NCBI GenBank assembly: GCA_003168375.1
Contig: PMSI01000005.1
Span: 161,151 to 225,150 of the forward strand
Direction: 5' to 3'
Origin: Vulcanimicrobiota bacterium
GTDB lineage: Bacteria > Vulcanimicrobiota > Vulcanimicrobiia > Vulcanimicrobiales > Vulcanimicrobiaceae
DNA: 64,000 bases
The translations under genes were made by a program, and so were the position numbers. The notes beneath the pieces are model-generated. The model was not told the origin of the DNA and did not search any database. It was given only the letters and a program-made list of their open reading frames with translations. Of the stretch, positions 1-7,865 are shown one piece after another. Each line of letters begins with the position of its first letter. The first letter of the stretch is position 1.

Positions 1-305
1 ACAACGGCGGCTACAACAACGGCGCCTACAACAACGGCAGCTACAACAACGGCGCGTCCAACAACGGCAACTGGAACTACGGCCGCGGCAACACGCTGAC
101 CGGCACGGTCTCCTCGTTCTCGCCGTACAACCTCTACCTGAGCAACGGCCGGCACGTCGACCTGCACAACGGCACGGTGATCAACCCGACCGGGACCAAC
201 CTCTCACCCGGGATGCGCGTGCGCATCGTCGGCAACCAGAACTCGGACGGCACGTTCAATGCCAACGAGATCGACGTCGTGGGCAATGGTGGCTACGGCC
301 GTTAA
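1..305 (+). CDS. C-terminal part of a secreted-type Asn/Gly-repeat protein with a DUF5666-like domain (5' end outside window)
   Basis: The open frame enters from the left edge and stops at a TAA at 303-305. The first 20 or so residues are tandem YNNG units (YNNGAYNNGSYNNG type), a low-complexity surface or linker region. About 60 residues follow that look like a small beta-barrel (TLTGTVSSFS, then VDLHNGTVINPTG and RVRIVGN), resembling DUF5666/OB-fold modules of exported proteins. No catalytic motif is visible. The start, the signal peptide and most of the repeat lie upstream, so the function is not assigned. Confidence 0.7.
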   Translation, partial: NGGYNNGAYNNGSYNNGASNNGNWNYGRGNTLTGTVSSFSPYNLYLSNGRHVDLHNGTVINPTGTNLSPGMRVRIVGNQNSDGTFNANEIDVVGNGGYGR

Positions 306-344
306 GGCTACCCCGCGCTGACCTCCGGGAACCCGGGGGACTGT

Positions 345-371
345 GGGCCGGTGATCGAAGATTACCGGCCC
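345..371. terminator. Perfect 8-bp inverted repeat, probable transcription end hairpin
   Basis: The arms GGGCCGGT (345-352) and ACCGGCCC (364-371) enclose an 11-nt loop, 40 nt after the preceding stop and just before the aldolase at 395. No U-run follows, so termination is inferred from position and stem strength only. Confidence 0.4.
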
Positions 372-394
372 TTCGCATTCCCCGGGAGCATTCG

Positions 395-1165
395 ATGAGC
401 GCGACCGTCACCGATCTCACCCCTGCCGGCGCCGGAGCCTCCACCGAGGAGCGACGGGCGCGCATCGACCTGGCCGCCGCGTACCGGCTGGTCGCGCACT
501 ACGGCTGGGACGACCTGATCTTCACTCACATCTCGGTGCGCGTCCCCGGGCCCGAGCACCACTTCCTGATCAACCCGTACGGGATGCTCTTCAGCGAGAT
601 CACCGCGTCGTGCCTGATCAAGGTCGATCTCGACGGCAACGTCGTCGAACCGACGCCGTACTTCTTCAACCCGGCCGGCTTCACGATCCACAGCGCGGTC
701 CACGCAGCCCGCGAGGACGCGAAGTGCGTGCTGCACCTGCACACGGTCGCGGGCGTCGCCGTCTCGTGTCAGGAAGGCGGCTTGCTCCCCCTCAACCAGA
801 CCGCGATGCTGCTGAACGATCAGATCGCGTACCACGAGTACGAAGGCGTCGCGCTGCTGCTCGACGAGCGTCCGCGCCTGGTCGCCGATCTCGGGACCAA
901 GAACGCGATGCTGCTGCGCAACCACGGGACGCTCACCGTCGGCGCGACGGTCGGCGAGGCGTTTCTGGCGATGTACTTCCTCGAGCGCTCGTGCGCGACG
1001 CAGGTCGCGCTGCTCGCCGGCGGCGTCGCGCTGCACTACCCCTCGGCCGAGGTCCAAGAGGTCGTGAAGCAGCAGGCCGGGCACGGCGTTCCGCAGGTCG
1101 CGAAGCTCGCCTGGGACGCGCAGCTGCGGATGCTCGACGCGAAGGATCCGAGCTACAAGAACTGA
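395..1165 (+). CDS. Class II aldolase/adducin family protein
   Basis: 256 aa, the usual length for the class II aldolase/adducin fold, a cytoplasmic divalent-metal lyase or epimerase family (fuculose- or ribulose-phosphate type, also many decarboxylases). The metal-site pattern is present: LHLHT at about 113-117 (H114, H116) and a later histidine in LLRNHGTLTVG. An acidic FSEIT segment lies near 67-71. ATG 395 is preceded by GGGAG at 7-nt spacing. The next gene, a glutathionyl-hydroquinone reductase, starts 14 nt downstream, so the two are probably co-transcribed. The substrate cannot be read from the sequence. Confidence 0.9.
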   Translation: MSATVTDLTPAGAGASTEERRARIDLAAAYRLVAHYGWDDLIFTHISVRVPGPEHHFLINPYGMLFSEITASCLIKVDLDGNVVEPTPYFFNPAGFTIHSAVHAAREDAKCVLHLHTVAGVAVSCQEGGLLPLNQTAMLLNDQIAYHEYEGVALLLDERPRLVADLGTKNAMLLRNHGTLTVGATVGEAFLAMYFLERSCATQVALLAGGVALHYPSAEVQEVVKQQAGHGVPQVAKLAWDAQLRMLDAKDPSYKN

Positions 1166-1179
1166 CGCAGGCCCTGACG

Positions 1180-2115
1180 GTGAAAACGCAGTTCCCGCAC
1201 GAGACGGTCGAAGGGCGCTTCGTCCGCCAGGGCGATGCGTTCCGCGACTGGGTGAAGGCCGACGGGTCGACGCCCTACGCGCCGGAGTTCGGGCGCTACC
1301 ACCTGTACGTCTCGCTGGCGTGTCCGTGGGCGCACCGCACGATCATCGTGCGCGCGCTCAAAGGGCTCGAGGACGCGATCGGGATGTCGGTCGTCGATCC
1401 GCTCCGCGACGAGTTGGGCTGGGCGTTCCGCGAGGTCGACGCCGCGACGACCGGCGATCCGGTCAACGGGTTCACCTACCTCGCCGAAGCCTATCAGGCG
1501 ACCGATCCGCGCTATCACGGCCGCGTCACGGTCCCCGTGCTCTGGGACACGCAGACGAAGCGGATCGTCAGCAACTCCGACGACGACATCATGCGGATGT
1601 TCGAGACCGAGTTCGAACCGTTCGCGCGGCATGACCTCGACCTGTATCCCCACGCGCACCGGGCCGAGATCGACCGCTTGAACGGCGTGATCTACGAAAC
1701 GGTGAACGACGGCGTCTACCGCGCCGGCTTCGCCGCGACGCAAGCCGCGTACGAGCCGCCCGCGTACCGGCTGTTCGAGCAGCTCGACGCGCTCGACGCG
1801 CTGCTCGCGAAGCAGCGCTACCTGTTCGGATCGGCGCCGGTCGAAACGGACTGGCGACTCTTCGTGACGCTGATCCGCTTCGACGCCGTGTACCACGGCC
1901 ATTTCAAATGCAACCTGCGCCGGATCGTGGACTACCCGAACCTGTCAGGCTACCTGCGCGACCTCTACCAAGTGCGCGGCGTCGCGCACACGGTGAACTT
2001 TGATCACATCAAACGCCACTACTACATGACGCACGACGAGATCAACCCCACCCGAATCGTCCCGATCGGCCCGCTCCAAAACCTAACCGCCCCCCACAAC
2101 CGCGACCGCTTCTAA
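1180..2115 (+). CDS. Glutathionyl-hydroquinone reductase (YqjG/ECM4-type glutathione S-transferase)
   Basis: 311 aa from a GTG at 1180. The Xi-class GST signature SLACPWAHR is clear, with the catalytic Cys of the CPWAH motif. The flanking blocks also fit: FVRQGDAFRDWV, then a thioredoxin-like domain with VPVLWD and IVSNSDDDIMRMF, then the all-alpha C-terminal domain (GVYRAGFA, LFVTLIRFD, YHGHFKCNL). These enzymes reduce glutathionyl-(chloro)hydroquinones in the cytoplasm. The open frame extends upstream into the aldolase gene, but similarity begins only at this GTG. A role in quinone detoxification fits a cell that degrades aromatics; that link is inference. Confidence 0.92.
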   Translation: MKTQFPHETVEGRFVRQGDAFRDWVKADGSTPYAPEFGRYHLYVSLACPWAHRTIIVRALKGLEDAIGMSVVDPLRDELGWAFREVDAATTGDPVNGFTYLAEAYQATDPRYHGRVTVPVLWDTQTKRIVSNSDDDIMRMFETEFEPFARHDLDLYPHAHRAEIDRLNGVIYETVNDGVYRAGFAATQAAYEPPAYRLFEQLDALDALLAKQRYLFGSAPVETDWRLFVTLIRFDAVYHGHFKCNLRRIVDYPNLSGYLRDLYQVRGVAHTVNFDHIKRHYYMTHDEINPTRIVPIGPLQNLTAPHNRDRF

Positions 2116-2131
2116 ACTCTGAGCGCCCCAT

Positions 2132-2156
2132 TGTCACCCTGAGCTTGTCGAAGGGT
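2132..2156. repeat. Dispersed palindromic (REP-like) repeat, copy 1
   Basis: A 25-bp element with core CACCCTGAGC followed by TTGTCGAAGGG. Its ends CACCCT/AGGGTG form a 6-bp inverted repeat. It lies 17 nt after the stop of the glutathionyl-hydroquinone reductase. Further copies are at 5057-5090 and 12107-12130. Confidence 0.75.
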
Positions 2157-2255
2157 GCGGCCCCCATTACCGTCACGCCGAAGCCTCCGGCGGAATGTCG
2201 TCGCAAGCGGCGAACGCCTGCCGACATCCCGTCTTTCTCCTAGGAGGTCGATTCC

Positions 2256-2450
2256 ATGAGCCGTTTCCTGTCCGCGGCGCTCGCGCTCGCGTTCGTCGCC
2301 TCACTCGCCATCGGCGCCGATGCGAAGTCGTGCAGAGACGCGAAGGGTCACTTCGTGAAATGCCCCCCGTCGGCGATGGCGCCGATGAAGAACAAGCCCT
2401 GTCGCGACAAAAAGGGTCACTTCATGAAGTGCAAGACGAAGGCGATGTAA
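2256..2450 (+). CDS. Small secreted Cys/Lys-rich protein with a duplicated CRDxKGHFxKC motif
   Basis: 64 aa. A strong Shine-Dalgarno sequence (AGGAGG, 2242-2247) precedes the ATG. Residues 1-23 are a signal peptide (hydrophobic ALALAFVASLAIG, cleavage near ADA-K). The mature part of about 40 residues contains the motif CRDAKGHFVKC and, after a short linker, CRDKKGHFMKC. This gives four cysteines in two identical spacings, suggesting disulfides or metal binding outside the cytoplasm. I do not recognise a characterised family. It is convergent with the gene at 2529-2921 across a strong hairpin. Confidence 0.8.
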   Translation: MSRFLSAALALAFVASLAIGADAKSCRDAKGHFVKCPPSAMAPMKNKPCRDKKGHFMKCKTKAM

Positions 2451-2471
2451 CGATCCTGTCGGTCTGGGGCT

Positions 2472-2497
2472 GGGCGCGGCGCTTCGGAGCCGCGCCC
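2472..2497. terminator. Bidirectional terminator-like hairpin with UUCG tetraloop
   Basis: A 9-bp perfect stem, GGGCGCGGC (2472-2480) with GCCGCGCCC (2489-2497), is capped by a C-UUCG-G tetraloop. It sits between two convergent genes (ends at 2450 and 2529). There is no U-tract, but the stem is very stable and symmetric, so it can serve both strands. Confidence 0.55.
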
Positions 2498-2528
2498 GGT
2501 CGCTCGTCCCGCGCGCCCGCGACCGCGT

Positions 2529-2921
2529 CTAGAAGTTCTTGTAAAAAGCGTCGTACAGCGGCATGAGAGCGCCGGGTCCCGACACCAGAACGATGACACC
2601 ACCGCGGCCGGCGGGTGAGCCTTGGGGTGTTGCATTCAAGCAGAACACCCTGATGGCGTTCGAACCCTTCGTACCGTACACGAGCGTCGCGAAGCCGTTG
2701 GTCACCGAACCGACTCCCGTGTATCCGGTCTTGGACAGCGAAAGCGTCGCCTTCGTCGCGCAGCCGATGATGTCGATGCCCTCATTCAGCGCGCTCGCAC
2801 CGATGGTAAGCGGGTTCGCCGCCGGCTCCGCGGCGGTCGCGGGGCACGTGCTCGCCGCGATGGCGGCCGCGAGAAACAAAGAGCCGCCGCCGGCCAGACA
2901 ACGCCGTAGGAGTCGCCGCAT
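2529..2921 (-). CDS. Small exported protein of unknown function
   Basis: 130 aa, with an N-terminal signal sequence (basic MRRLLRRC, hydrophobic SLFLAAAIAAS, cleavage near ATAA). The mature domain of about 100 residues is Gly/Ala/Thr-rich with two cysteines (GCATKATLSL and RVFCLNATP). It looks beta-rich, and no family is recognised. The reading direction is supported by the signal peptide and by the convergent hairpin at its 3' end. The antisense frame is Arg-rich and implausible. Confidence 0.6.
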   Translation of the reverse strand: MRRLLRRCLAGGGSLFLAAAIAASTCPATAAEPAANPLTIGASALNEGIDIIGCATKATLSLSKTGYTGVGSVTNGFATLVYGTKGSNAIRVFCLNATPQGSPAGRGGVIVLVSGPGALMPLYDAFYKNF

Positions 2922-3000
2922 GATGATGGTCCGCCTTACTTGGAAGCTGCGTTCGTGTTGGCACCCAGTTAGGTCGCGTTGCCTGCCGAAAGTACCTTTT

Positions 3001-3028
3001 TTGCGCCGGCGCCCGGCTGTGCTAGGAT
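3001..3028 (+). promoter_or_regulatory. Candidate sigma-70 promoter of the antiporter gene, near-leaderless
   Basis: TTGCGC (3001-3006), a 16-bp spacer and TAGGAT (3023-3028), only 6 nt before ATG 3035. An AGGA inside the -10 box could also act as a Shine-Dalgarno sequence, so leaderless initiation is plausible but not certain. Confidence 0.4.
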
Positions 3029-3034
3029 CGACGG

Positions 3035-4654
3035 ATGAACGGGGCGGTCTCCGTCGATCTGGCGGTCATCTTCGTCGCGATCCTCGTCCTGGTCTCGGTC
3101 GCCAACCGGATCGGCGTCGCGTACCCCATCATGCTGGTCCTCGGCGGGATCGCGATCGGATACGTCCCGGGGATCCCGCCGCTCGCGATGCCGCCCGAGC
3201 TGGTGCTCACGATCTTCCTTCCGCCACTGCTCTACTGGGAGAGCGTGACGGCGCCGACCAGCGAGTTCTTCTCCGGCTCCGGCTTGTGGTGGATCTTTCA
3301 ACTTGCCTTCGGGCTGGTCATCATCACGATGCTCGCCGTCGCCGCGGTCGCGCACGTGATGATCCCGGCGCTGGCGTGGGGGCCTGCGCTCGTGCTCGGC
3401 GCGATCGTCTCATCGACCGACGAGGTCGCCTTCGCGCCGATCATCGCGCGGATCCCGCTCCCGCGTCACGTGATCGCCACCATCGAAGGCGAGAGCCTGG
3501 TCAACGACGCGACCTCGCTCGTCCTCTACAGCATCGGGATCGCCGCCGTCGTCAGCGGGACGTTCTCGTTCCCGCACGCGCTCGGCGAGCTGGCGGTGTC
3601 GGTCGTCGGCGCGATCGCGATCGGCGGCGCGGCGGCGCTGCTGTGCGTCGCGGCGTGGCAGCTCACCAAGGACGATGCGCTGCAGGCGATGGTCTCGCTG
3701 ATGGCGCCGTACCTCGCCTACCTTCCGGCCCAGCATTTCCACGTCTCGGGGGTGCTCGCCGTGGTCACGGCGGGGCTGGTCGTCACGCACTACACGCCGC
3801 GGGTGTTGACGCCGCGCGCACGGGAGCGCGGGAGTGGCTTCTGGGTCACCGCGGTCTTCATGGCCAACGCGTTCATCTTCGTCCTGGTCGGCATGCAGTT
3901 CCACCAAATCCTCGGAACGCTGCATCGCTTCCACCCCGTACAACTGATCGGCTACGGGCTCGCGATCAGCGCGACGGCGATCGTCGTGCGCCTGGTGTGG
4001 GTCTTCGGGCAGGCGCTGCTGCCGGCGACGAACGAGCCCGAGCATATCGACGGGAAGGCCGATTGGTCGCACGTCGCCGTGCTCGCGTGGGCCGGGATGC
4101 GCGGCGGGATCTCGCTGGCCGCCGCGCTCGCGATCCCGCTCGAAGCGGCGGCGCGGCCGTTTCCTGACCGCGATCTCATCATCTTCCTCACCTTCTGCGT
4201 GCTGCTCGCGACGCTCGTCGGGCAAGGCGGCACCTTGCCCTTCATCCTTCGCTGGCTGAAGGTGACGGACGACGGGACCGACGAGCGCGAGGAGCGCATC
4301 GCCCTCGCCGCCACGGCGAAGGCCGCGCTGAAGCGCCTCGACGAGCTGGCCGGCAGCGGCGACGTTCCGCCGGAGATCTGTGACGTGCTGCGCCGACGCT
4401 TCCGCCGCCGCTGGGCCGAGTTCGGCGTCGATGAGGGGGAGGAAGACGGCGCGGCGGCGCGCTTCGGAACGCGCATCAGAAAACTCGAGTCGGAGCTGGT
4501 CGACGCCCAGCGCACGGCGCTGATCCGCCTTCGCCGCGAGGGCAAAGTCGACAACACCGTCATGCGCCGCGTTCAGCGGCTGCTCGACCTCCAATCGGAG
4601 GAGACGGAACTGCTCGAATCGACCGGCCATTCCGACATCGAAGAAGGCCCGTAG
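3035..4654 (+). CDS. CPA1-family Na+/H+ antiporter
   Basis: 539 aa inner-membrane protein. The first 410 residues or so form about a dozen hydrophobic segments with typical CPA1 features: PPLLYWES, then the ion-binding TSLVLY/ESLVNDATSLV block and GMRGGISLAAALAIP. The last 130 residues are a charged cytoplasmic tail rich in Arg/Glu with helical heptad character. The tail is typical of bacterial NhaP/YjcE-like exchangers of about 530 aa, which expel Na+ (or K+) in exchange for protons and serve pH and salt homeostasis. It ends 3 nt before the convergent tautomerase gene. No nearby partner suggests a special role. Confidence 0.93.
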   Translation: MNGAVSVDLAVIFVAILVLVSVANRIGVAYPIMLVLGGIAIGYVPGIPPLAMPPELVLTIFLPPLLYWESVTAPTSEFFSGSGLWWIFQLAFGLVIITMLAVAAVAHVMIPALAWGPALVLGAIVSSTDEVAFAPIIARIPLPRHVIATIEGESLVNDATSLVLYSIGIAAVVSGTFSFPHALGELAVSVVGAIAIGGAAALLCVAAWQLTKDDALQAMVSLMAPYLAYLPAQHFHVSGVLAVVTAGLVVTHYTPRVLTPRARERGSGFWVTAVFMANAFIFVLVGMQFHQILGTLHRFHPVQLIGYGLAISATAIVVRLVWVFGQALLPATNEPEHIDGKADWSHVAVLAWAGMRGGISLAAALAIPLEAAARPFPDRDLIIFLTFCVLLATLVGQGGTLPFILRWLKVTDDGTDEREERIALAATAKAALKRLDELAGSGDVPPEICDVLRRRFRRRWAEFGVDEGEEDGAAARFGTRIRKLESELVDAQRTALIRLRREGKVDNTVMRRVQRLLDLQSEETELLESTGHSDIEEGP

Positions 4655-4657
4655 CGT

Positions 4658-5047
4658 TCAGCGTTCCGCTTCGGCCGCGTCCCATTCCGGCGCGAGGGCG
4701 CCGTAGCGAAACATCTCGCTCGGTTCGTGCTGCGTGAACTCGACGACGATCTGCTGCTCCGGCAACCGCGTGGCGCGCGCGATCAGCACGACGAGGTCGC
4801 GTGCGAGCCGTTCGCGCTGCGCCGCATCCCGGCCGCGGCGAACATCGCACATCAGCACCGCGACGTCGGCGAGCGCACCGTCTTGATAGCGAAACGGTCC
4901 GCCCTCGCCCGCATCGCGGATGCAGATCGAGGGGATGTGGCGGCCGGTCTCCATCACCGCCGCATAGCGCTCGCCGATCGCTTCGGCGAGCCCGCGTTTC
5001 GTCGCCGCGTCGAGCGGCGCCGGGACGTCAAGCTGCAAGTAGGGCAT
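4658..5047 (-). CDS. Tautomerase superfamily protein (4-oxalocrotonate tautomerase/CHMI-like)
   Basis: 129 aa beginning M-P-Y-L. After Met removal Pro1 would be the catalytic base that defines the tautomerase superfamily. At about twice the length of the 60-residue subunits, the protein looks like two fused beta-alpha-beta units (repeat at about 1-60 and 63-120, the second starting VAVLMCDVRRGRD). It is in the same orientation as the class II aldolase and ABC solute-binding protein next to the protocatechuate operon. Keto-enol isomerisation of an unsaturated acid is therefore a reasonable inference, but the substrate is not known. Confidence 0.75.
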   Translation of the reverse strand: MPYLQLDVPAPLDAATKRGLAEAIGERYAAVMETGRHIPSICIRDAGEGGPFRYQDGALADVAVLMCDVRRGRDAAQRERLARDLVVLIARATRLPEQQIVVEFTQHEPSEMFRYGALAPEWDAAEAER

Positions 5048-5056
5048 CTATCTCGT

Positions 5057-5090
5057 TGTCACCCTGAGCTTGTCGAAGGGTCAGGATGAC
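5057..5090. repeat. REP-like repeat, copy 2, with extended inverted repeat that supplies a stop codon
   Basis: The same core as at 2132. Here the outer parts GTCACCCTGA and TCAGGATGAC form a 10-bp inverted repeat with one mismatch. The TCA at 5081-5083 is the stop codon (TGA on the minus strand) of the class II aldolase, so the element defines the C-terminus of that gene. Confidence 0.75.
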
Positions 5091-5782
5091 ACGGAGACGG
5101 CGCGCGACCAAAGCTCCCAGGCGCGCGCGATCTGACCTGCGTTCGCAGCGCTGGAGCGCAGCGCTTCCTTGTCGCTGAGGAACGTCACCTCGCCCATCCG
5201 CATCGCCTCGGCTTGCAGGCGCGCGTTGACCTCCGCGTAGACCGCGCGGAAGACCGCTTCCGGCAGGCTCCGCCCGACCGTCGTCGAGCCGTGGCCGCGC
5301 ATCAGCACCATGGGGTTGTCGCCGAGCGACGCCGCGAGCGCGTCGCCGAGGCTCTCGTCGCGGACGAGCATGTCGTTGTCCGGGCCGGCCGCGTCGCGAA
5401 TCTCGAACACCGGGACCGGCCCTCGCAGGAACGAGCTCATGTGGAATACGGGCCGCAGCGTGACGCCCGCGACGACGCCGAACGGGATCACCGCCGGCGA
5501 GTGGTTGTGCACGACCGCACCGACGTCCGGCCGCACACGATAGATCGACCCGTGGATGAACCGCTCGAGGTACGGCGTACGGCTGTCGCCGCCCAGCGCC
5601 GCCCCGTCGAGCGCGAACGCCATCACGTCCTGGGCGGTGACCAGCGCGGGCGCAATGTTGCGCGCCAGCAAGAACCGCTCGGGATCGCGGACGTCGCGCA
5701 CGCTGACGTGCCCGAACCCGTCGACGACGCCGCGCTCGTAGAGAATCCGATTCGCCAGCACGAGCTCTTCGTTTAGGTCCAC
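5081..5782 (-). CDS. Class II aldolase/adducin family protein (second copy)
   Basis: About 233 aa from a GTG at 5782. The open frame runs further to 5866, but that part overlaps the upstream gene and lacks family similarity. Typical blocks are visible: GFGHVSVRD near the N-terminus, VGAVVHNHSPAVIPFG with the two metal histidines, and MRGHGSTTVG with the third. The start overlaps the last codons of the ABC solute-binding protein gene by 10 nt, indicating translational coupling. The C-terminal VSVSS and the stop come from the adjacent REP-like repeat. It is likely a decarboxylase or aldolase of the adjacent aromatic-acid locus; the substrate is unknown. Confidence 0.85.
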   Translation of the reverse strand: MDLNEELVLANRILYERGVVDGFGHVSVRDVRDPERFLLARNIAPALVTAQDVMAFALDGAALGGDSRTPYLERFIHGSIYRVRPDVGAVVHNHSPAVIPFGVVAGVTLRPVFHMSSFLRGPVPVFEIRDAAGPDNDMLVRDESLGDALAASLGDNPMVLMRGHGSTTVGRSLPEAVFRAVYAEVNARLQAEAMRMGEVTFLSDKEALRSSAANAGQIARAWELWSRAVSVSS

Positions 5783-7038
5783 GTTTTCGGCGTGTAGCCG
5801 TTCCGGTCGCCGATCTTCTGCGAGGCCATCGCGGCGGTTGCGGCTTTCGCCCATGGCGAATCGCATGTGCCGTCGGACTCAGGCGCCGGCACCTCGCCGA
5901 TGAGCTCGTACATGAACTGCGACTTCTCGAATGCCTTCGACGACACGCTGGCGCCGGCGTACGTGTCCTGGATGCACTGATGATCGCAGCCGCGATAGGT
6001 CGAACGCGACGTCTTCGCGCCGTCGAACGAATAGTTGGCGAACGCATCGGCGAGTTTGTCGGCTTTGGTGGTGCCGGCGGTCTTGATCCGCTCCATCAGC
6101 GACCACGCCGCCATGTAGCCGAGCCAGTGGCGTCCGCCGATCGGTCCGCCGATCCCGGCGCGCAGCCGTTTGGCGAGGTTCGCGCCGTTCGGCGAGGCCG
6201 TGGGCGACCACAGCACCGGGAACGTCATCCCGACGACGTCGTCGAGCGGGAGGGTCTTGTAGTAGACGTCCTCCATCGAGATGCCGGCCAGCTTCTGCTT
6301 CTTGTGCAGACCGAACTGCGCCCACTGCTTCACGGTGTTCGCCGCGTCGGCCCCGCTGTTGCACAGCACGAACACGTCGGCGTCGCTGTTGCGCAGCTTC
6401 GTCAGCACCGACGAGAAGTCGGCGGTTCCCAGCGCGACGATGTCGTGTCCCACCTCGGTGCCCCCGGCACGCCGCAGCGCGTCCGAGAGCTGCGCATAGG
6501 CATCCTTCCCGAGCGCGTAGTCCGCTTGAATGAAGTACCACTTCTTCCCCAGCGCCAACGCACGGCGGACGACCGGTTTGAGCAACATGCGGACGTTGGG
6601 GCCGAAGCGGTACGTCAGCTTCCCCGCTTTCTCACCCGTCATCGAAGAGTCTTGAGGGCCGAGGCTCAGGTTGAAGACGCCGAGTTCGAGCACGATCGGG
6701 TTGAGCGCGAGTCCGTTCGCCGACGACGTTCCGCCGAACAGGACGTCGACGCCCTCTTGCCCGACGAGGCGGCGCGCTTCGGTGACCGCCTGCGCCGGTT
6801 TCGAGCCATCGTCGCCGAAGGCGAACTCGAACTTCACGCGGCCGGATTTGTTCTGATCGGCGAGCGCCAGCTCCGCGGCCTGGCGGTGCACGCCACCGAG
6901 GTCGGAGAAGACGCCGCTGAACGATTCCAGGAAGCCGATCTTCACGGTCGCGGCCGGCCCGGCGGCGAGCGTAAAACGTGGTGTTGCGAGCGCGCCGGCG
7001 GCGACGGCGCCGGATGTCAGAAAGGTCGTTCGCTTCAT
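5773..7038 (-). CDS. ABC transporter substrate-binding protein, branched-chain amino acid/aromatic acid type
   Basis: 421 aa periplasmic binding protein of fold type I (LivJ/HBT family). It starts with MKRTTFLTSGAVAAGALA, a Tat-like or Sec signal. The ATG at 7038 follows AGGAGG with ideal spacing, so the longer frame to 7053 is not used. Family blocks include KIGFLESFSGVFSDLGG, LVGQEGVDVLFGGTSSA, DYALGKDAYAQL and WLGYMAAWSLMERI. No permease or ATPase genes lie nearby. It diverges from the protocatechuate operon, and such proteins often bind aromatic or dicarboxylic acids, so uptake of the pathway substrate is inferred. Two C-terminal cysteine pairs are unusual. Confidence 0.88.
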   Translation of the reverse strand: MKRTTFLTSGAVAAGALATPRFTLAAGPAATVKIGFLESFSGVFSDLGGVHRQAAELALADQNKSGRVKFEFAFGDDGSKPAQAVTEARRLVGQEGVDVLFGGTSSANGLALNPIVLELGVFNLSLGPQDSSMTGEKAGKLTYRFGPNVRMLLKPVVRRALALGKKWYFIQADYALGKDAYAQLSDALRRAGGTEVGHDIVALGTADFSSVLTKLRNSDADVFVLCNSGADAANTVKQWAQFGLHKKQKLAGISMEDVYYKTLPLDDVVGMTFPVLWSPTASPNGANLAKRLRAGIGGPIGGRHWLGYMAAWSLMERIKTAGTTKADKLADAFANYSFDGAKTSRSTYRGCDHQCIQDTYAGASVSSKAFEKSQFMYELIGEVPAPESDGTCDSPWAKAATAAMASQKIGDRNGYTPKTWT

Positions 7039-7116
7039 GATCCCTCCTGCCACGCAGCCGCGCCGCTTCCCTTGGTCTCAGACCCGCGGAGCGTGCGTCC
7101 GAGCAAGGCAGCATCC

Positions 7117-7124
7117 AGGAGGGG
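7117..7124 (+). promoter_or_regulatory. Shine-Dalgarno sequence that fixes the ligK-like GTG start
   Basis: AGGAGGGG is placed 9 nt before the GTG at 7134. It favours that start over the in-frame ATG at 7155. Confidence 0.6.
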
Positions 7125-7133
7125 TACCGGGCG

Positions 7134-7865
7134 GTGCGAAAACTCGGGCTCGTTATGAGCGGAACCGTCGTGCGAAACATCGAGCGCTCATCGCTCGAGC
7201 GATTGGCGCCGTTGGCCGAACGAGGCGTCGCAACGGTCCATGAAGCGATGGGACGCACGGGTCTCATGCGCTCGTACATGCGGCCGATCTACCCCGGCGC
7301 CTCGATCGTCGGGAACGCGGTCACCGTCTCCGTTGCGCCCGGTGACAATACGATGCTCCATGTCGTGGTCGAACTGTGCCGCGAGGGCGATGTGGTCGTC
7401 GTCGTGCCCACCTCGCCGTGCGAGGACGGGTATTTCGGCGATCTCTTCGGCGGCGCGCTCAAGGCCCGCGGCGTGCGGGGCACGATCATCGAAGCCGGCT
7501 GCCGCGACATCCGCACGCTCAAAGAGATGGGCTATCCCGTTTGGTCGAAGGCGGTGTTCGCGCAGGGCACGGTCAAGGAAACCCTGGGCGACATCAACCT
7601 TCCGCTGGTGTGCGCCGGTCAGCGCGTCGAGCCGGGCGACGCGATCGTCGCCGACGACGACGGCGTGCTCGTCGTTCCACGCGTGCGAATCGGTGATGCG
7701 CTCGACGCCTCGCTCGCGCGGGTGAAGAAAGAAGAGACGAACCGGGGTCGGTTCGCCGCCGGTGAAGTCGGTCTCGACGTGTACGGCATGCGCGACAAGC
7801 TCGCGGCGAAGGGACTTCGCTACTACGACGATGCGCGCGCCCTCGCCGACGCGCCGCGCTCGTGA
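7134..7865 (+). CDS. ligK: 4-carboxy-4-hydroxy-2-oxoadipate aldolase (RraA-like, last step of protocatechuate 4,5-cleavage)
   Basis: 243 aa of the RraA-like/HMG-CHA aldolase fold. These Mg2+-dependent class II pyruvate aldolases split 4-carboxy-4-hydroxy-2-oxoadipate into pyruvate and oxaloacetate. Diagnostic blocks are ATVHEAMGRTG, the active-site stretch GYFGDLFGGALKARG, and GTIIEAGCRDI with the metal/substrate Arg-Asp pair. The C-terminal helical tail after residue 195 (EETNRGRFAAGE) is typical of the aldolases and longer than in RNase E regulator RraA. It opens a seven-gene operon; the next start overlaps its stop as GTGA. RraA-family names alone are ambiguous, but the operon settles the assignment. 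Confidence 0.88.
   Translation: MRKLGLVMSGTVVRNIERSSLERLAPLAERGVATVHEAMGRTGLMRSYMRPIYPGASIVGNAVTVSVAPGDNTMLHVVVELCREGDVVVVVPTSPCEDGYFGDLFGGALKARGVRGTIIEAGCRDIRTLKEMGYPVWSKAVFAQGTVKETLGDINLPLVCAGQRVEPGDAIVADDDGVLVVPRVRIGDALDASLARVKKEETNRGRFAAGEVGLDVYGMRDKLAAKGLRYYDDARALADAPRS

Noticed and set aside
1..70. CRISPR-like short tandem repeat
   Set aside because: The unit is 12 bp without spacers and translates as YNNG in the frame of a protein that ends at 305.
5783..5866. Longer start for the second class II aldolase
   Set aside because: These codons overlap the conserved end of the solute-binding protein and encode no family sequence (Arg-rich); GTG 5782 fits the alignment and the coupling.
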